Source of the DNA: Dendronalium phyllosphericum CENA369
GTDB lineage: Bacteria > Cyanobacteriota > Cyanobacteriia > Cyanobacteriales > Nostocaceae
DNA: 40,485 nt
Reading direction: 5' to 3'
Assembly (NCBI RefSeq): GCF_016056275.1
Contig: NZ_JAECZA010000238.1
Coordinates: forward strand, 1 to 40,485
Part shown: piece by piece, positions 26,071 to 36,400 of the stretch
Layout of the letters: each line of letters starts with the position of its first letter
How positions within the stretch are numbered: the stretch's first letter is position 1
The notes under the pieces: model-generated
Told to the model about the DNA's origin: nothing
The model's database searches: none
Seen by the model: only the letters and a program-made list of their open reading frames with translations
Position numbers and translations under genes: made by a program

Positions 26071-27711
26071 CTATTTTGGCTGTAATTCTTTTGGCGATGA
26101 TTGGAAATAACTGGTAGCATCAGCCAAATGCTTTAGTAGTGTAGACTGTGGTAGAGGCCCTTGCAAGTGACTCCAGGGTAAAACTTGCTCTGTAGGCCAG
26201 TTGGCATAAACGTAAAAATCTAAGTCGGGAAGCTGTCCTTTGAGTTGCTTGAAAGCACGTTTGTAGCTACCCAAAGAATCGCCAAAGTTGCGAGTCAGTT
26301 CGAGAAGATGGGAGAGTCGGCGATCGCCTCTGGATAACAAAGCTTGAATTATTGACCAATTATAGCTTTCTGGGCGAAAATCTATGCCTTGGGGTTTGAG
26401 TTTTTTTTGTAATAATTGCAACCGCTTCTCAGCTTGCTTATTGACTCCAAACCACTGAAAAGGCGTGTGTGCCTTGGGCACAAAGGTACTGCACCCCAGT
26501 GTTAAACGCAATCCTGGTGCAGCTTTTTTAACGTTTTGCATCATTGCTACAGTTTGCTCTAAATCCTCTGGTTCTTCACCGGGAATTCCTACCATACCGT
26601 AGAGTTTCAAGGCTGATAATCCACCTGCTTTAGCATTTACCGCTGCTTGGATAATTTCCTCGTTATGCAGCTTTTTGTTGACGATTTGCCGCAATTTTTC
26701 TGAACCACTTTCAACGGCAATTGTAAGCGATCGCGTGTCTCGTTGTGCTAAAGTTTTGGCTAGCTGTACTGTTACTGTATTGGTTCGCACCGAGGCAATA
26801 CTCAAACGAACATCATCGTATTTTGGCTGACTAATATAATGTAGTAATGTCTCAAATTCTGGATGCTGGGTAACAGAAGCCCCTAATAATCCTAAGCGAT
26901 TTGTAACTGCTAAACCTCTTTCAATAGCTGGAATTAACGAACCTTCCAAATTTGCTGTTCTAAAAGGCAATGTCAGATAACTCGCTAAACAAAAGCGGCA
27001 CATTTCTGGACAACTTCTGACCACTTCCACCATGTAAATATTTTCCCAAGCTGCCTTTTGAGTAACGACAGTTGATGCTGATAAAGTATTTCCACGATAA
27101 GTTTGTTTTTGTACCAATTCCGGAATTTCTGATGAAATTGGTTTAATTGCCTTGACTGCACCATCTATTGCTTGATATTCCACTTCATACAAACTCGGAA
27201 CATAAATTCCTGGTATTTGTGCAAGTGTTTTAAGTTGAGTTTGTCTAGAAGTATTTCTGACAGTTTTATATGCCTCAATAAAATCTCCTAACAGATTTTC
27301 GCCATCTCCTAGCAAAATTACATCAAAAAAATCTGCAAAAGGTTCGGGGTTAGCAGTGAGAACAGGGCCGCCGCCAAAAATTATCGGCTGATTATCATCG
27401 CGTGAAGTTGCACGAATCGGAATTTCTAAAGATTCCAGCAAATTTAAAATATTCACATAATCTAGTTCCCAAGAAATAGAAAATCCGATTATTTCTGGTT
27501 TTATGGGTAATTGTTCGTGAATATCGGTAAACAAGCGACTTACGTGCACATCATCGCGCATTGCCAAAGTTGCCCAAACCACCTGATAGCCTAAGCTAGT
27601 GATACCGACGGTGTACTCATTGGGAAAGGCAAAAATGACTGGTATAGCGTCGTTGTTGGGGGTAGTAGGCGTGAATAAGAGACGTTCGGAGGCAAATACA
27701 GATGATGTCAC
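26071..27711 (-). CDS. B12-binding-type radical SAM protein
   Basis: This 546-residue iron-sulfur enzyme has an N-terminal cobalamin-binding-like Rossmann domain (IPVIFAFPNEYTVGITSLGYQ, IIGFSISWELDYVN, IIFGGGPVLTANPEPFADF, ILLGDGENLL), then the radical SAM cluster motif CPEMCRFCLAS (C-x3-C-x2-C) and the TIM-barrel strands TIAVESGSEKLRQIVNKKL and KLYGMVGIPGEEPEDL. The C-terminal third is helical. It cleaves S-adenosylmethionine to a deoxyadenosyl radical; the substrate is unknown. The start is GTG at 27709-27711, since the next Met is far inside. The SemiSWEET gene lies 21 bp upstream on the same strand, so the two may share a transcript. Confidence 0.93.
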   Translation of the reverse strand: MTSSVFASERLLFTPTTPNNDAIPVIFAFPNEYTVGITSLGYQVVWATLAMRDDVHVSRLFTDIHEQLPIKPEIIGFSISWELDYVNILNLLESLEIPIRATSRDDNQPIIFGGGPVLTANPEPFADFFDVILLGDGENLLGDFIEAYKTVRNTSRQTQLKTLAQIPGIYVPSLYEVEYQAIDGAVKAIKPISSEIPELVQKQTYRGNTLSASTVVTQKAAWENIYMVEVVRSCPEMCRFCLASYLTLPFRTANLEGSLIPAIERGLAVTNRLGLLGASVTQHPEFETLLHYISQPKYDDVRLSIASVRTNTVTVQLAKTLAQRDTRSLTIAVESGSEKLRQIVNKKLHNEEIIQAAVNAKAGGLSALKLYGMVGIPGEEPEDLEQTVAMMQNVKKAAPGLRLTLGCSTFVPKAHTPFQWFGVNKQAEKRLQLLQKKLKPQGIDFRPESYNWSIIQALLSRGDRRLSHLLELTRNFGDSLGSYKRAFKQLKGQLPDLDFYVYANWPTEQVLPWSHLQGPLPQSTLLKHLADATSYFQSSPKELQPK

Positions 27712-27732
27712 AAGTGTTTATTATCAGCAGGG

Positions 27733-27987
27733 TTATCTATATCTAATTTTAAGCCATAGAATTATACAGTTAAAAACCAATGTCACGCTGTTAGCAAGAA
27801 TAATCGGCAAAGCTTGGAGATATATTCCATAAACTAACCACAAAAAAACACCTATTATAAATGTAATCAGCGTTATTAAAGAAACATCTTTTGCTGATTT
27901 TGTTCGCCATGTTTTTAACATTTGTGGCAAAAAAGAGATTGTGGTTATTGTGGCAGCAGCTAATCCCAAAATTGTCAGAAAATCCAT
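27733..27987 (-). CDS. SemiSWEET/PQ-loop small sugar transporter
   Basis: This 84-residue membrane protein is one triple-helix bundle: FLTILGLAAATITTISFLP, SLITLITFIIGVFLWLVYGIY and LPIILANSVTLVFNCIILWL. The first helix ends in FLPQMLKTWRTKSAKDVS, the PQ-loop signature with the conserved Trp and Lys that follow. SemiSWEETs work as homodimers for bidirectional sugar movement across the plasma membrane. The transported sugar is not evident. It lies 21 bp upstream of the radical SAM gene on the minus strand; functional linkage is not obvious. Confidence 0.92.
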   Translation of the reverse strand: MDFLTILGLAAATITTISFLPQMLKTWRTKSAKDVSLITLITFIIGVFLWLVYGIYLQALPIILANSVTLVFNCIILWLKIRYR

Positions 27988-28132
27988 ACTTAATTATTTA
28001 TCTTAAGTTGATGTATCATAATTTATCTAAATTCTCTCTTATGCTTCAAGTAATTTGTTTAAACTAGTCAACTACCAAGCTGCAAAAAATTAGGCTAAAC
28101 TTTAGTTATACCATTATATAAGAGAGATTAAA

Positions 28133-28348
28133 ATGCTAGATGCAGTAAAGTTTCAAGCAAAGATTCAAAATGGTTTGATTCAGATTCCTGATGAGTACAA
28201 ACAAGAACTCTTTGAAGGAGATGATATTCAAGTTATTGTTTTGGTAAAGAAAAAATCATCTTCAAAAAAAGACATAATTGATGAATTGACCGTAAATCAA
28301 ATTCAAGTGAATGGTGTACTCGATCGTGAAGAAATTTACAGTGGCTAA
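28133..28348 (+). CDS. Antitoxin of a PIN-toxin module
   Basis: This 71-residue protein has an N-terminal beta-rich half (VKFQAKIQNGLIQIPDEYKQ) like AbrB/MazE-type or short cyanobacterial DUF antitoxins, which would bind DNA. An acidic-basic mixed tail (KKKSSSKKDIIDELTVNQI) would wrap the toxin. The stop codon is two bases before the toxin start, so translation is coupled. AT-rich sequence with TATACC and TATATAAG just upstream may be an autoregulated promoter. The antitoxin role is inferred from size and position; I do not recognise the exact family. Confidence 0.75.
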   Translation: MLDAVKFQAKIQNGLIQIPDEYKQELFEGDDIQVIVLVKKKSSSKKDIIDELTVNQIQVNGVLDREEIYSG

Positions 28349-28350
28349 TT

Positions 28351-28782
28351 ATGACAAATGGTGCATCTTTTATTGATACGAATGTTTGGCTATATCGGTT
28401 ATTAGACAACCAGAATATAGAATTGGTAGAAAGAGAAAGAAAACGGAATATTGCTATTTCAATTACGTCAAATCAAGTAATCATTATCAGTACGCAGGTT
28501 GTAAATGAGGTTTCTGCTAATTTACTAAAAAAAGCAGCCTTTAACGAAGAGCAAATCAAAGCTGTGATTCAATCGTTTTATCGTCGCTGTACTGTAATAG
28601 AGTTCAAAGAAAGTATTTTTGAATCTGCATCAGATATCCGCAGTCGATATAATTTTTCTTTTTGGGATAGTTTAATTGTTGCTTGTGCGCTGTCATCAGG
28701 TACAAGTCTTCTCTATTCTGAAGATATGCAGGATGGGTTAGTAGTAGCTGGTCAATTAGAGATCGTGAATCTGTTTAAATAA
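28351..28782 (+). CDS. PIN-domain toxin (VapC-like ribonuclease)
   Basis: This 143-residue protein is a single PIN domain. Acidic metal ligands are visible: Asp in FIDTNVWLY (about residue 9), Glu in VVNEVSANL, Asp in SFWDSLIVACAL, and Asp in LYSEDMQDG. In the family these residues hold Mg for single-strand RNA cleavage; VapC toxins commonly cut tRNA or rRNA. It follows the small antitoxin gene by two bases and would be inhibited by it. No third gene belongs to the module. Both genes are AT-rich relative to the nearby aroC, which fits horizontal movement, though this is only an impression. Confidence 0.9.
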   Translation: MTNGASFIDTNVWLYRLLDNQNIELVERERKRNIAISITSNQVIIISTQVVNEVSANLLKKAAFNEEQIKAVIQSFYRRCTVIEFKESIFESASDIRSRYNFSFWDSLIVACALSSGTSLLYSEDMQDGLVVAGQLEIVNLFK

Positions 28783-29063
28783 AAATAAAGATATTAGGTT
28801 TACAATGATATCAAATTTATTTTAAGCAAAGAACCTTGGATCGAGAATCTGCTCAATAAATGGAAATTCAGTGTGGAAATTTTTCAAAGTCATAGTCGTA
28901 GTTTATTGCCAACAATTGCCCTCCTCTGTTTGCAACGCTGCTAAATATTTTACACCGCTCGGCAATTTTTGCGCGATCGCTACAACTAATAGCAATAAGA
29001 TTCCTAACTTATTTAATAAGTTGGAAATCTGAGACTATCTTTGAAAAGCGATCGCTTTATTGA

Positions 29064-30152
29064 TTACAACACCTTACACTGACCGTGATGCCGGAGCAAA
29101 TGGTCGCACAAAACTAAAGCCACCATCGCTTCCACCATTGGAACTGCACGCGGTAATACACAAGGATCGTGTCGTCCTTTTGCAGCTAATACTGTTTCTT
29201 CACCTTCACTAGTAACTGTTTTTTGTTCTTTTCTAATTGTTGCTGTCGGCTTAAATGCAACTCGTAAAATAATATTTTCTCCGTTAGAAATTCCTCCTTG
29301 AATACCACCAGAACGGTTAGTTACAGTGCGAATTTCACCCTTTTCATCAATATAAAATTCGTCGTTATGTTCAAAGCCGGTAAGCAAAGTTCCGCCAAAA
29401 CCCGAACCAATTTCAAAGCCTTTGCTAGCAGGGAGAGACATTACAGCCTTAGCGATATCAGCTTCCAATTTATCAAATACTGGTTCGCCTAAACCTTTGG
29501 GGACATTGCGCGCCACACATTCCACCACACCGCCGATAGAATCACCAAGTCTACCAGTTTGTTCGATTAATTCAATCATGCGATCTGCACATTCAGTATC
29601 GGGACAGCGGACAATGTTGCTTTCCACTTGTTCTAAGGTGACGATATTGGGGTCAACTACACCTTCTAAATCCTTGATGCGCTTGACATAACCGATGATT
29701 TCAACATTGGCAACTTGACGGAGAATTTTTTTAGCGATCGCACCTGCTGCCACTCTTCCAATTGTCTCACGCGCTGACGACCTGCCTCCACCTTGCCAAT
29801 TGCGAATGCCATATTTGGCATCATAAGTTGCATCCGCATGAGAAGGGCGATACGTTTGTACCATCTCGTTGTAGTCTTGGGAACGCGTGTCTTTGTTCCT
29901 TACCAAAATTGCTATGGGTGTCCCCAAAGTTTTGCCTTCAAAGACTCCAGACAAAATTTCGCAAGAATCAGCTTCTTTGCGAGGTGTCGTAATTTTGCTT
30001 TGTCCTGGTCGTCTTCTGTCTAACTCTACTTGAATTTCTTCGGCAGAAATTTCCAGTCGCGGAGGACAACCGTCAATTACAACTCCCACACCACCGCCGT
30101 GGGACTCGCCAAAAGTGCTGATGCTAAATAGATGCCCAAAAGTACTGCCCAT
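29064..30152 (-). CDS. aroC: Chorismate synthase
   Basis: This FMN-dependent enzyme makes chorismate from 5-enolpyruvylshikimate-3-phosphate, the last step of the shikimate pathway to aromatic amino acids, quinones and folate. The 362 residues are full length. Seen: [16 protein letters not shown] at the N-terminus (FMN site and the key His), [35 protein letters not shown] with the conserved YDx[22 protein letters not shown], and the C-terminal [22 protein letters not shown]1-centred palindrome (AAAGCGATCGCTTT, about 29045-29058) sits just past the stop. It stands alone. Confidence 0.97.
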   Translation of the reverse strand: MGSTFGHLFSISTFGESHGGGVGVVIDGCPPRLEISAEEIQVELDRRRPGQSKITTPRKEADSCEILSGVFEGKTLGTPIAILVRNKDTRSQDYNEMVQTYRPSHADATYDAKYGIRNWQGGGRSSARETIGRVAAGAIAKKILRQVANVEIIGYVKRIKDLEGVVDPNIVTLEQVESNIVRCPDTECADRMIELIEQTGRLGDSIGGVVECVARNVPKGLGEPVFDKLEADIAKAVMSLPASKGFEIGSGFGGTLLTGFEHNDEFYIDEKGEIRTVTNRSGGIQGGISNGENIILRVAFKPTATIRKEQKTVTSEGEETVLAAKGRHDPCVLPRAVPMVEAMVALVLCDHLLRHHGQCKVL

Positions 30153-30266
30153 AATATTTATAAAATAAGGAAGAAGCTTATGTATTGTACCTAGAGGTCT
30201 TGCAAAAGTCTTGTTTACACCTCTGTTACCTCGCGTAACAGTTTACTAAACTACTCATTAACCTAA

Positions 30267-32321
30267 TTAATGCCTTGCAATTAAATAAGAGTTACTAATT
30301 TTAAAAGTTGTAGATTTTCGCAGCAATCTTGTAGCATCTTCTACTGATAAAGGGCGGCTAAAAAGATATCCTTGCATTAATTCACATTCAAGAATTCGCA
30401 ATACATTTAGTTGTTCTTCAGTTTCTACCCCTTCGGCAACGACTGTTAGATTCAGTCCATGTGCCAAAGTGACGATCGCAGTTGTGATAGCTGCTTGACA
30501 ATTTTCATTCGTAAGGTCGCATACGAAAGACCTGTCAATTTTTAAACAGTGGATCGGAAAATTTTTGAGATAACTGAGAGAACAATACCCCGTGCCAAAA
30601 TCGTCTATGGAAATAGAGACACCCATTTTACATAACTCGCTCAAAATCTCCTGAGTTAAAGACACATTGTCCATGGCAATGCTTTCGGTAATTTCTAACT
30701 CCAAACAATTGGGATTCAACTTAATATCTAACAATATTTGACTTACTAGCTTGAGTAAGTTAGGTTGCTGAAATTGTCGTGCGGAAAGGTTAACTGCTAC
30801 TGTCAAGGTCTCTAAGTTGAGAGCATTTTGCCAAGTTTTATTTTGAGCGCAAGCAGTTCTTAGAGTCCATTCGCCTATAGGTACAATTAGACCTGTTTCT
30901 TCCGCGATTGGGATAAATTGTTCCGGAGGAATTAAACCTAGTTTTGGGTGTTGCCAACGCAGCAAAGCTTCCATTTTTGTAATTTCACCTGTGGTGATAT
31001 TCACTTGCGGTTGGTAAAAAATTCTTAATTCTTCTCGTTCTAGAGCATAGTGCAAGCTGTTTTCCAAGATTAAGGATTCTGAAGCTTGTACATTGATTTC
31101 TGGTTGATAAAACTGATAGTGATTTCGTCCCTGTAATTTGACACGATATAATGCTGATTCCGCATGTTTAATTAAGGTTTCTGCATTTTCTCCATGCATG
31201 GGATATAAGGCAGTACCGATGCTAGCACTAACATGCAAGTGATGATTTTTGATCTCAAATCCAGGTTTAAATGCTGCTAAAATGCGTTCTTGTATGTGAG
31301 CTACATTTTTGATATCGCTAACTTCTGGCAAAAGTATAGTGAATTCGTCACTTTCCCAACGAGCAATAATATCAACCGATCGCAGACATTTTTTCAGACG
31401 TTGGACTATACTTTGCAATAGTTCGTCGCCAATGTCATCTCCGAGTGTATCGTTGATAATTTTAAAACGGTCTATATCCAAAAAACAGACTGCTAGCTTT
31501 TTGTCATATTGATGTGCTTGTGCCAATGACTCAGAAAGTCGCTTTTTAAATAATACTCGGTTAGGTAAATCGGTTAAAAGGTCATGCAAAGTTTGATGGC
31601 GGATTGTGGCTTCTGCTAATTTGTGAGCGGTAATATCTCGAAAACTCCAGACTCTACCAACAATTTTGCCACCAATGCGCTGCGCTATTGAATATCGCTC
31701 AAAGATACTCCCATCTTTTAATGCGATCGCATCATTACTATTTGTATCTAGTTGCAGGTGTAATTTTTTAAAAGTTGCAAGATAGTTTCTCGGATTTTCT
31801 AGCTGTTTTACCATTACTCTCAGTGCTTGTCTAAAATTCCTAGAGTTAATTAACGACTCTGGAATCTGCCACATCTGCACAAATTTTTGATTAAAATCTG
31901 CAATATTACCTCGGTCGTCTATTACTAAAATACCGTCATTAGTAGATTCTAATGTTGCTCGTTGCACAGAAAGAGATTTCTCTAATTCTATTTGTATTCG
32001 CTCGCGTTCGTCTATCTCTTTATATAATTCCGCAGTCAACTCATAAATTTGGCTTTCTAATTTAGAGGCAAGACTTTTATTTTCTAAAAGCAATTTTTTT
32101 AATCTTTTTTCTGTTGATAAGTATTCATATGCTAAGGCTAATAGGCATGATGTAATTTGCAACAGGGCAATTTCTGTTGCTAATAACAGTCTTGTCTCGA
32201 TATAGTTATCAAAGCCAATAAACCCTACCAAATCGATTCTGGTGATTATTGGTAGCACCAAAATAGATAAGACAATTAATTTTATACTTAAGCAGCTGAA
32301 CAAACTAACCATTAGAAGCAT
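30267..32321 (-). CDS. Membrane PAS-GGDEF-EAL protein, degenerate GGDEF, likely c-di-GMP phosphodiesterase
   Basis: This 684-residue protein has two hydrophobic helices (about 1-75) that resemble the end of a multi-helix membrane sensor domain. A coiled coil (about 75-115), a PAS domain (STNDGILVIDDRGNIADFN), a GGDEF domain and an EAL domain follow. The GGDEF core reads RWESDEF (about 319), so both Gly are lost and cyclase activity is unlikely. The EAL half keeps MEALLRWQHP (about 449), ELEITESIAM, DDFGTGYCSLSYL, LKIDRSFV and VVAEGVETEEQL, which supports phosphodiesterase activity. The membrane part is short, with an in-frame TGA close upstream; it may be a truncated sensor module. c-di-GMP in cyanobacteria is linked to motility and surface polysaccharide. 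Confidence 0.93.
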   Translation of the reverse strand: MLLMVSLFSCLSIKLIVLSILVLPIITRIDLVGFIGFDNYIETRLLLATEIALLQITSCLLALAYEYLSTEKRLKKLLLENKSLASKLESQIYELTAELYKEIDERERIQIELEKSLSVQRATLESTNDGILVIDDRGNIADFNQKFVQMWQIPESLINSRNFRQALRVMVKQLENPRNYLATFKKLHLQLDTNSNDAIALKDGSIFERYSIAQRIGGKIVGRVWSFRDITAHKLAEATIRHQTLHDLLTDLPNRVLFKKRLSESLAQAHQYDKKLAVCFLDIDRFKIINDTLGDDIGDELLQSIVQRLKKCLRSVDIIARWESDEFTILLPEVSDIKNVAHIQERILAAFKPGFEIKNHHLHVSASIGTALYPMHGENAETLIKHAESALYRVKLQGRNHYQFYQPEINVQASESLILENSLHYALEREELRIFYQPQVNITTGEITKMEALLRWQHPKLGLIPPEQFIPIAEETGLIVPIGEWTLRTACAQNKTWQNALNLETLTVAVNLSARQFQQPNLLKLVSQILLDIKLNPNCLELEITESIAMDNVSLTQEILSELCKMGVSISIDDFGTGYCSLSYLKNFPIHCLKIDRSFVCDLTNENCQAAITTAIVTLAHGLNLTVVAEGVETEEQLNVLRILECELMQGYLFSRPLSVEDATRLLRKSTTFKISNSYLIARH

Positions 32322-32611
32322 AGTGTTAGTCTCTGCTATCGTAGATAGAATTTTTATTAAAATCTTTTTTTCTTTTCATTTTAAGAAAAATGAGCTAGTC
32401 TACAAGTTAATTTCAAATAGATAAAATATTTTTTTTAGAGTTTAGTTAATTTTTCATATGTATTGAGAGATAAATATTTTTCAGTTTTAATAGGTTTCAC
32501 CATGAATCACCATCTGTAAAAATGATGATTTGCAAATAAAAAAGGTTGTGTTAAAATTGCCAATTTTTATTTTGCAATAGTAGTTATCAAAACAGAATTC
32601 ACGCTCGACCA

Positions 32612-32676
32612 GTTGCGTTGCGAAAAGGCTGTTTTGTCTTGGGAATTTTCCCATGAAAAACTGCCATTAACGCAAC
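32612..32676. repeat. Nested palindromic hairpin element
   Basis: Outer arms GTTGCGTT (32612-32619) and AACGCAAC (32669-32676) are perfect. Inside, GGC/GCC and GTTTT/AAAAC pair, and the centre is TGGGAA-TT-TTCCCA. This makes a 65-nt imperfect fold-back. Confidence 0.55.
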
Positions 32677-32728
32677 ATTAGCAACGCAGGAGCGTCGCCT
32701 GGAGGAGGTTCTTTACACGAACAAATAG

Positions 32729-32757
32729 CGTACAGAAGTCAGTATCAATTCTGTACG
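32729..32757. repeat. Hairpin with 9-bp arms
   Basis: Perfect arms CGTACAGAA (32729-32737) and TTCTGTACG (32749-32757) flank an 11-nt loop. There is no T tract, so it is not an obvious terminator. It resembles dispersed GTACAGAA-type palindromes in cyanobacteria, from memory. Confidence 0.55.
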
Positions 32758-33421
32758 AAGCGGCAGATAAATTAACAGCTTTAAGCCACCACTAAATCGA
32801 AAATTTAGTAGTATTCAATCAGTAGCAGGTCTGAATTTTCTACCGATCAAATTTTGACTTTTGAATTCTTCTTCAATGCGATCGTTTATATTTCCTTCAT
32901 ATTTTATACTAAAAGGCTCGATTGATTGTAATTTTTAAAACTTAATTTTTAATTAACTTTTAAAAATTTTACAGAGGATTAAATTTACAGCTATCATGCT
33001 GAGTTTGCAAATAAAATATACGCTTGAATCGGGAATATCAACAGTGCTATTTATCAAGCGTTGAAACAAGAAGTCCTACTGCTACCAAAGTTATATACTT
33101 ATTACTATCATTTACACTTTACTAATTAATGTGTTTTTAAATACATATAAATTTAAGTAATAAGATTTCTCAATCTTGCAGTTATAAATTATTTTTGATA
33201 CCTTCTATCGACTATTTTAATGGTTTGATGAAAAAATACAGGTATTAATCTATGAAACTTACTAAGGGTTATCCCTGTTAGGGCTGAGTAAAAAATTAAC
33301 AACTGATGTAAGCTAAAGCGCATTTAATTTTCAGAAATACTCATAGGGTTTTTGACCGCTGACTTTTGACAGCCAACGGTCAACATGAAAAGATGTGCAA
33401 ATTAAATGCACGACAGCTTAA

Positions 33422-36400
33422 TTAAATTAATAAATGTAACTGCGAACCTTGTTGAGTTTTACTAACCTCAATGCGGGCTTGGAAGGCTTCTTTGAGGTGG
33501 GGCATGTGGGTGACCGTAAGGATACAAGCGAAATCGCAGGCGATCGCATTAATGGCTGCAATCAAGCGATCGCATCCTTCAGCATCTTGCGTACCAAATC
33601 CTTCATCTATAATTAGCAATTGCAATGATGCACCAGCCCGCTGCGCTAGTAATTTCGCCAAAGCCAAACGGATGGCAAAATTGATTCTAAATGCTTCGCC
33701 ACCAGAGTAAGTTTCATAAGCTCGTGTACCTCTAGCATCGGCAATTAAAATATCTAGAGTGTCTATCAGTTTGGCATTTTTCCGCGTTGACTTGCCATTG
33801 CGCCCAGATTTTTGGGTAATAAATTGCACGTGTAACTGGTTAGCACTCAGCCGCGAAAGTAGTTGATTTGTCTCAGCTTCCAGTTGGGGCAACACATTCT
33901 CAATCATCAAAGCCTGAATACCATTTTTCCCAAATGCTTGTGCTAATTCCTGATAAACTCGGTATTCGCGTTTGCAAGATTGCAGTTGTAGTTGTTGTTG
34001 CTCGTACTGAATTTGCATAGTTTCCAGTTGGTGAGCCAACTGTTCTAAACGCCCTAGCTTTGCTATATATTCGTCTAGTTGTCGCCTACGTGCTTGAAGT
34101 TGCTGTTCTAAAGCTTGAATTTGCTCGGTTGGGTTGGCTGCTTGCGCTAACTGCTGAACAATACTATCAATCTGGGTAGCGAGTTTTTGTTTCTCTATTA
34201 ATCTGATGCTTCTAGCTGACTCTAACTCTTGTAATCTTGCTTGGAGTTGCGGATACTGCTGCTGGGCTGACGAAAGCTGTTGATAGCGTAACTGCCATGA
34301 CTGAGCCTGGCGTACTGCCATCCGCAGGTTGTTATGCTGTTCCGAACTGTAGGCAACTTCCGCAATATGACGTTCAAGGGCAACGATTTGTCTGGCACAT
34401 TCAGAATCCGTTTGTTCTTGCTGGATTCTAGTTTGTAATTGGGCAATTTGGCTCTGTAATTCTGGTTTTCGGGCTGCTAGTGTAGCTCGGCGTTTGCTAG
34501 CATCTTTAATCTGCCCTTGTTTAATTTCTGCCCAGCGCCACCGTTCTACTTCACTACGGGCAAGAGCATGGTCTTGTTCATTATAATTGAGCTGTTGCAG
34601 ATATTCTTCTAACTGTCGCAGTTCGGCTTGTTTGTCGGGGGCATAATCACCAGCTTGCAGCGATCGCTCTAAATGTTGCTTTTCAGCAGCCAGTTGTTGT
34701 AACTGTTGTTCGGCATCGCTGGTTGATTGCAACTGCGCTGATAACTGCCCTCTCTGTTCCCGCAAGGATTCATAAGGAGCTAAGTTTTGCGATATTTCTC
34801 GGTATTTCTGGCGTAATACTTGAATTTCTCGATCTGTACAAGCCAATTGTTCTCTAAATACCCATAATTGCTCCTCAGTTTCTTTGTACTCAGCTTTGGT
34901 TTTATCCGCTACACGATTCCAATTATGTTCGTCTAAGGAACGTTCGCACAAAGGACAAATGGCATCGGGATTACGCAGCATTTGTAATTTTTGATCCAAT
35001 TCCCCCAATAACCTTTCATATTCCCGTTGCTGTGCTTGTAGCCGTTCGATAAAGTGTCGCCTTTCCTGCCCTTTTTCCTGGACTCGTTGTAAATAAACTC
35101 TGTCTTTTTCCATCTGCTCGATCTGCATTCCCACTTCCATCACCGCTTGTTGCAGTTGCGGTTGGCGTAGTGAGGAACGTTGCAGTTGGTTCTCAGTTGC
35201 TTGTAACTGTTCTAATCTGGCTCTTAAATTAGCTTCAACCCGATGCAGTTGGCTTTGTAAATTTTGCCGCTGTTGCAACAAGGGACTAACTTGCATTTGC
35301 AGTTCGTCTAAATGAGCTACACGGCGACGCGCTGCGGTTAGTTGTGCTAAACCAGCTTCTACTTCACCTGATTTGCTGAGAGTTTGGTGAATTTCTTGCT
35401 CTTGCTGCTGCAAGGCTTCTAATTGTCCTTGGACTTGTTGCAGCTGTCTTTCGATTTCGTGAATTTGTTTAGTTAGTTGCTGTTGCTTTTGTTGGCGCAA
35501 CCCAGTCGCACGAGTGTATTCTTCAAATTTAGTTGCCAACACTTCTTCTTGAGATTGCAGACTTTGGTAATGAGCATAGCCATTTTTAATTTCAGTTTCT
35601 TGATTTAAGATGGCTACTAAATCTGCTAGCTGACTTTTGATAGCTGAGTGTTCTTGTTGCAGGCGATCGCAATCTTGAGTTAAATTCTGGTACTGTTGCC
35701 TGACAAAGTTGAGTTGTTGTTCCCAATTTTGCCGCTGGTGCTGGACAACTTGCAAACTTTGCAATTGAATATTATCGAAAGCTTGTACCTGTTGCAATTG
35801 GTTGAGTTCGCTTTCTAATTCTGCTTTTTGTGCCTGCGTTACCTCACGTTGTTGCAGTTGAATTTTAATCGCTTCTAAAGAACGCTCTAACTCTTCTACC
35901 CTAGCTTTGAACTGCCGAGATGATTCTTTAGCTCGTTCTTCCAAATCATCATATTGATTGAGTTTCAACAACTCCGCTAAGATTTCTTTGCGTTCGCTAG
36001 GGCGCTTGAGCATGAATTCATCTGCCCGACCTTGACGCAAGTAGGCAGAATTAATAAAAGTATCGTAATCCAGCTTGATGTGTTCTAAAATCAAATCCTG
36101 TGTTGCTCTTACCCCCTTACCAGTCAAGGCACGAAAGCCAGAGGGTGTTTCTATTTGAAACTCAAGCACGCTACTAGCACCCCGAACTCGCGTGCGAATC
36201 ACGCGATATTTGTGCTGATTGCTGTGGAAAGTAAAATCCACTCGCACTTCTTTTGCACCTGCATGGATGACATCGTCTTCAGCGGCAGCACGGCTTTCAC
36301 CCCAAATAGCCCAGGTGATGGCTTCCAGAAGAGACGATTTACCTGCACCATTGGAACCACAAATACAAGCCGTATGCAGACCGCTAAAATCTAAAGTTGC

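Larger units (their letters stand above)
32322..33421. other. 1.1-kb gene-free region with hairpins
   Basis: No credible coding frame is seen on either strand. The region is AT-rich at both ends. The middle (about 32600-32760) is richer in GC and holds two hairpins (32612-32676 and 32729-32757), plus short repeated words such as GCAACGCAGGAGCG. It could be the promoter/leader of the GGDEF-EAL gene (minus), a decayed element or an unannotated RNA. Confidence 0.6.
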
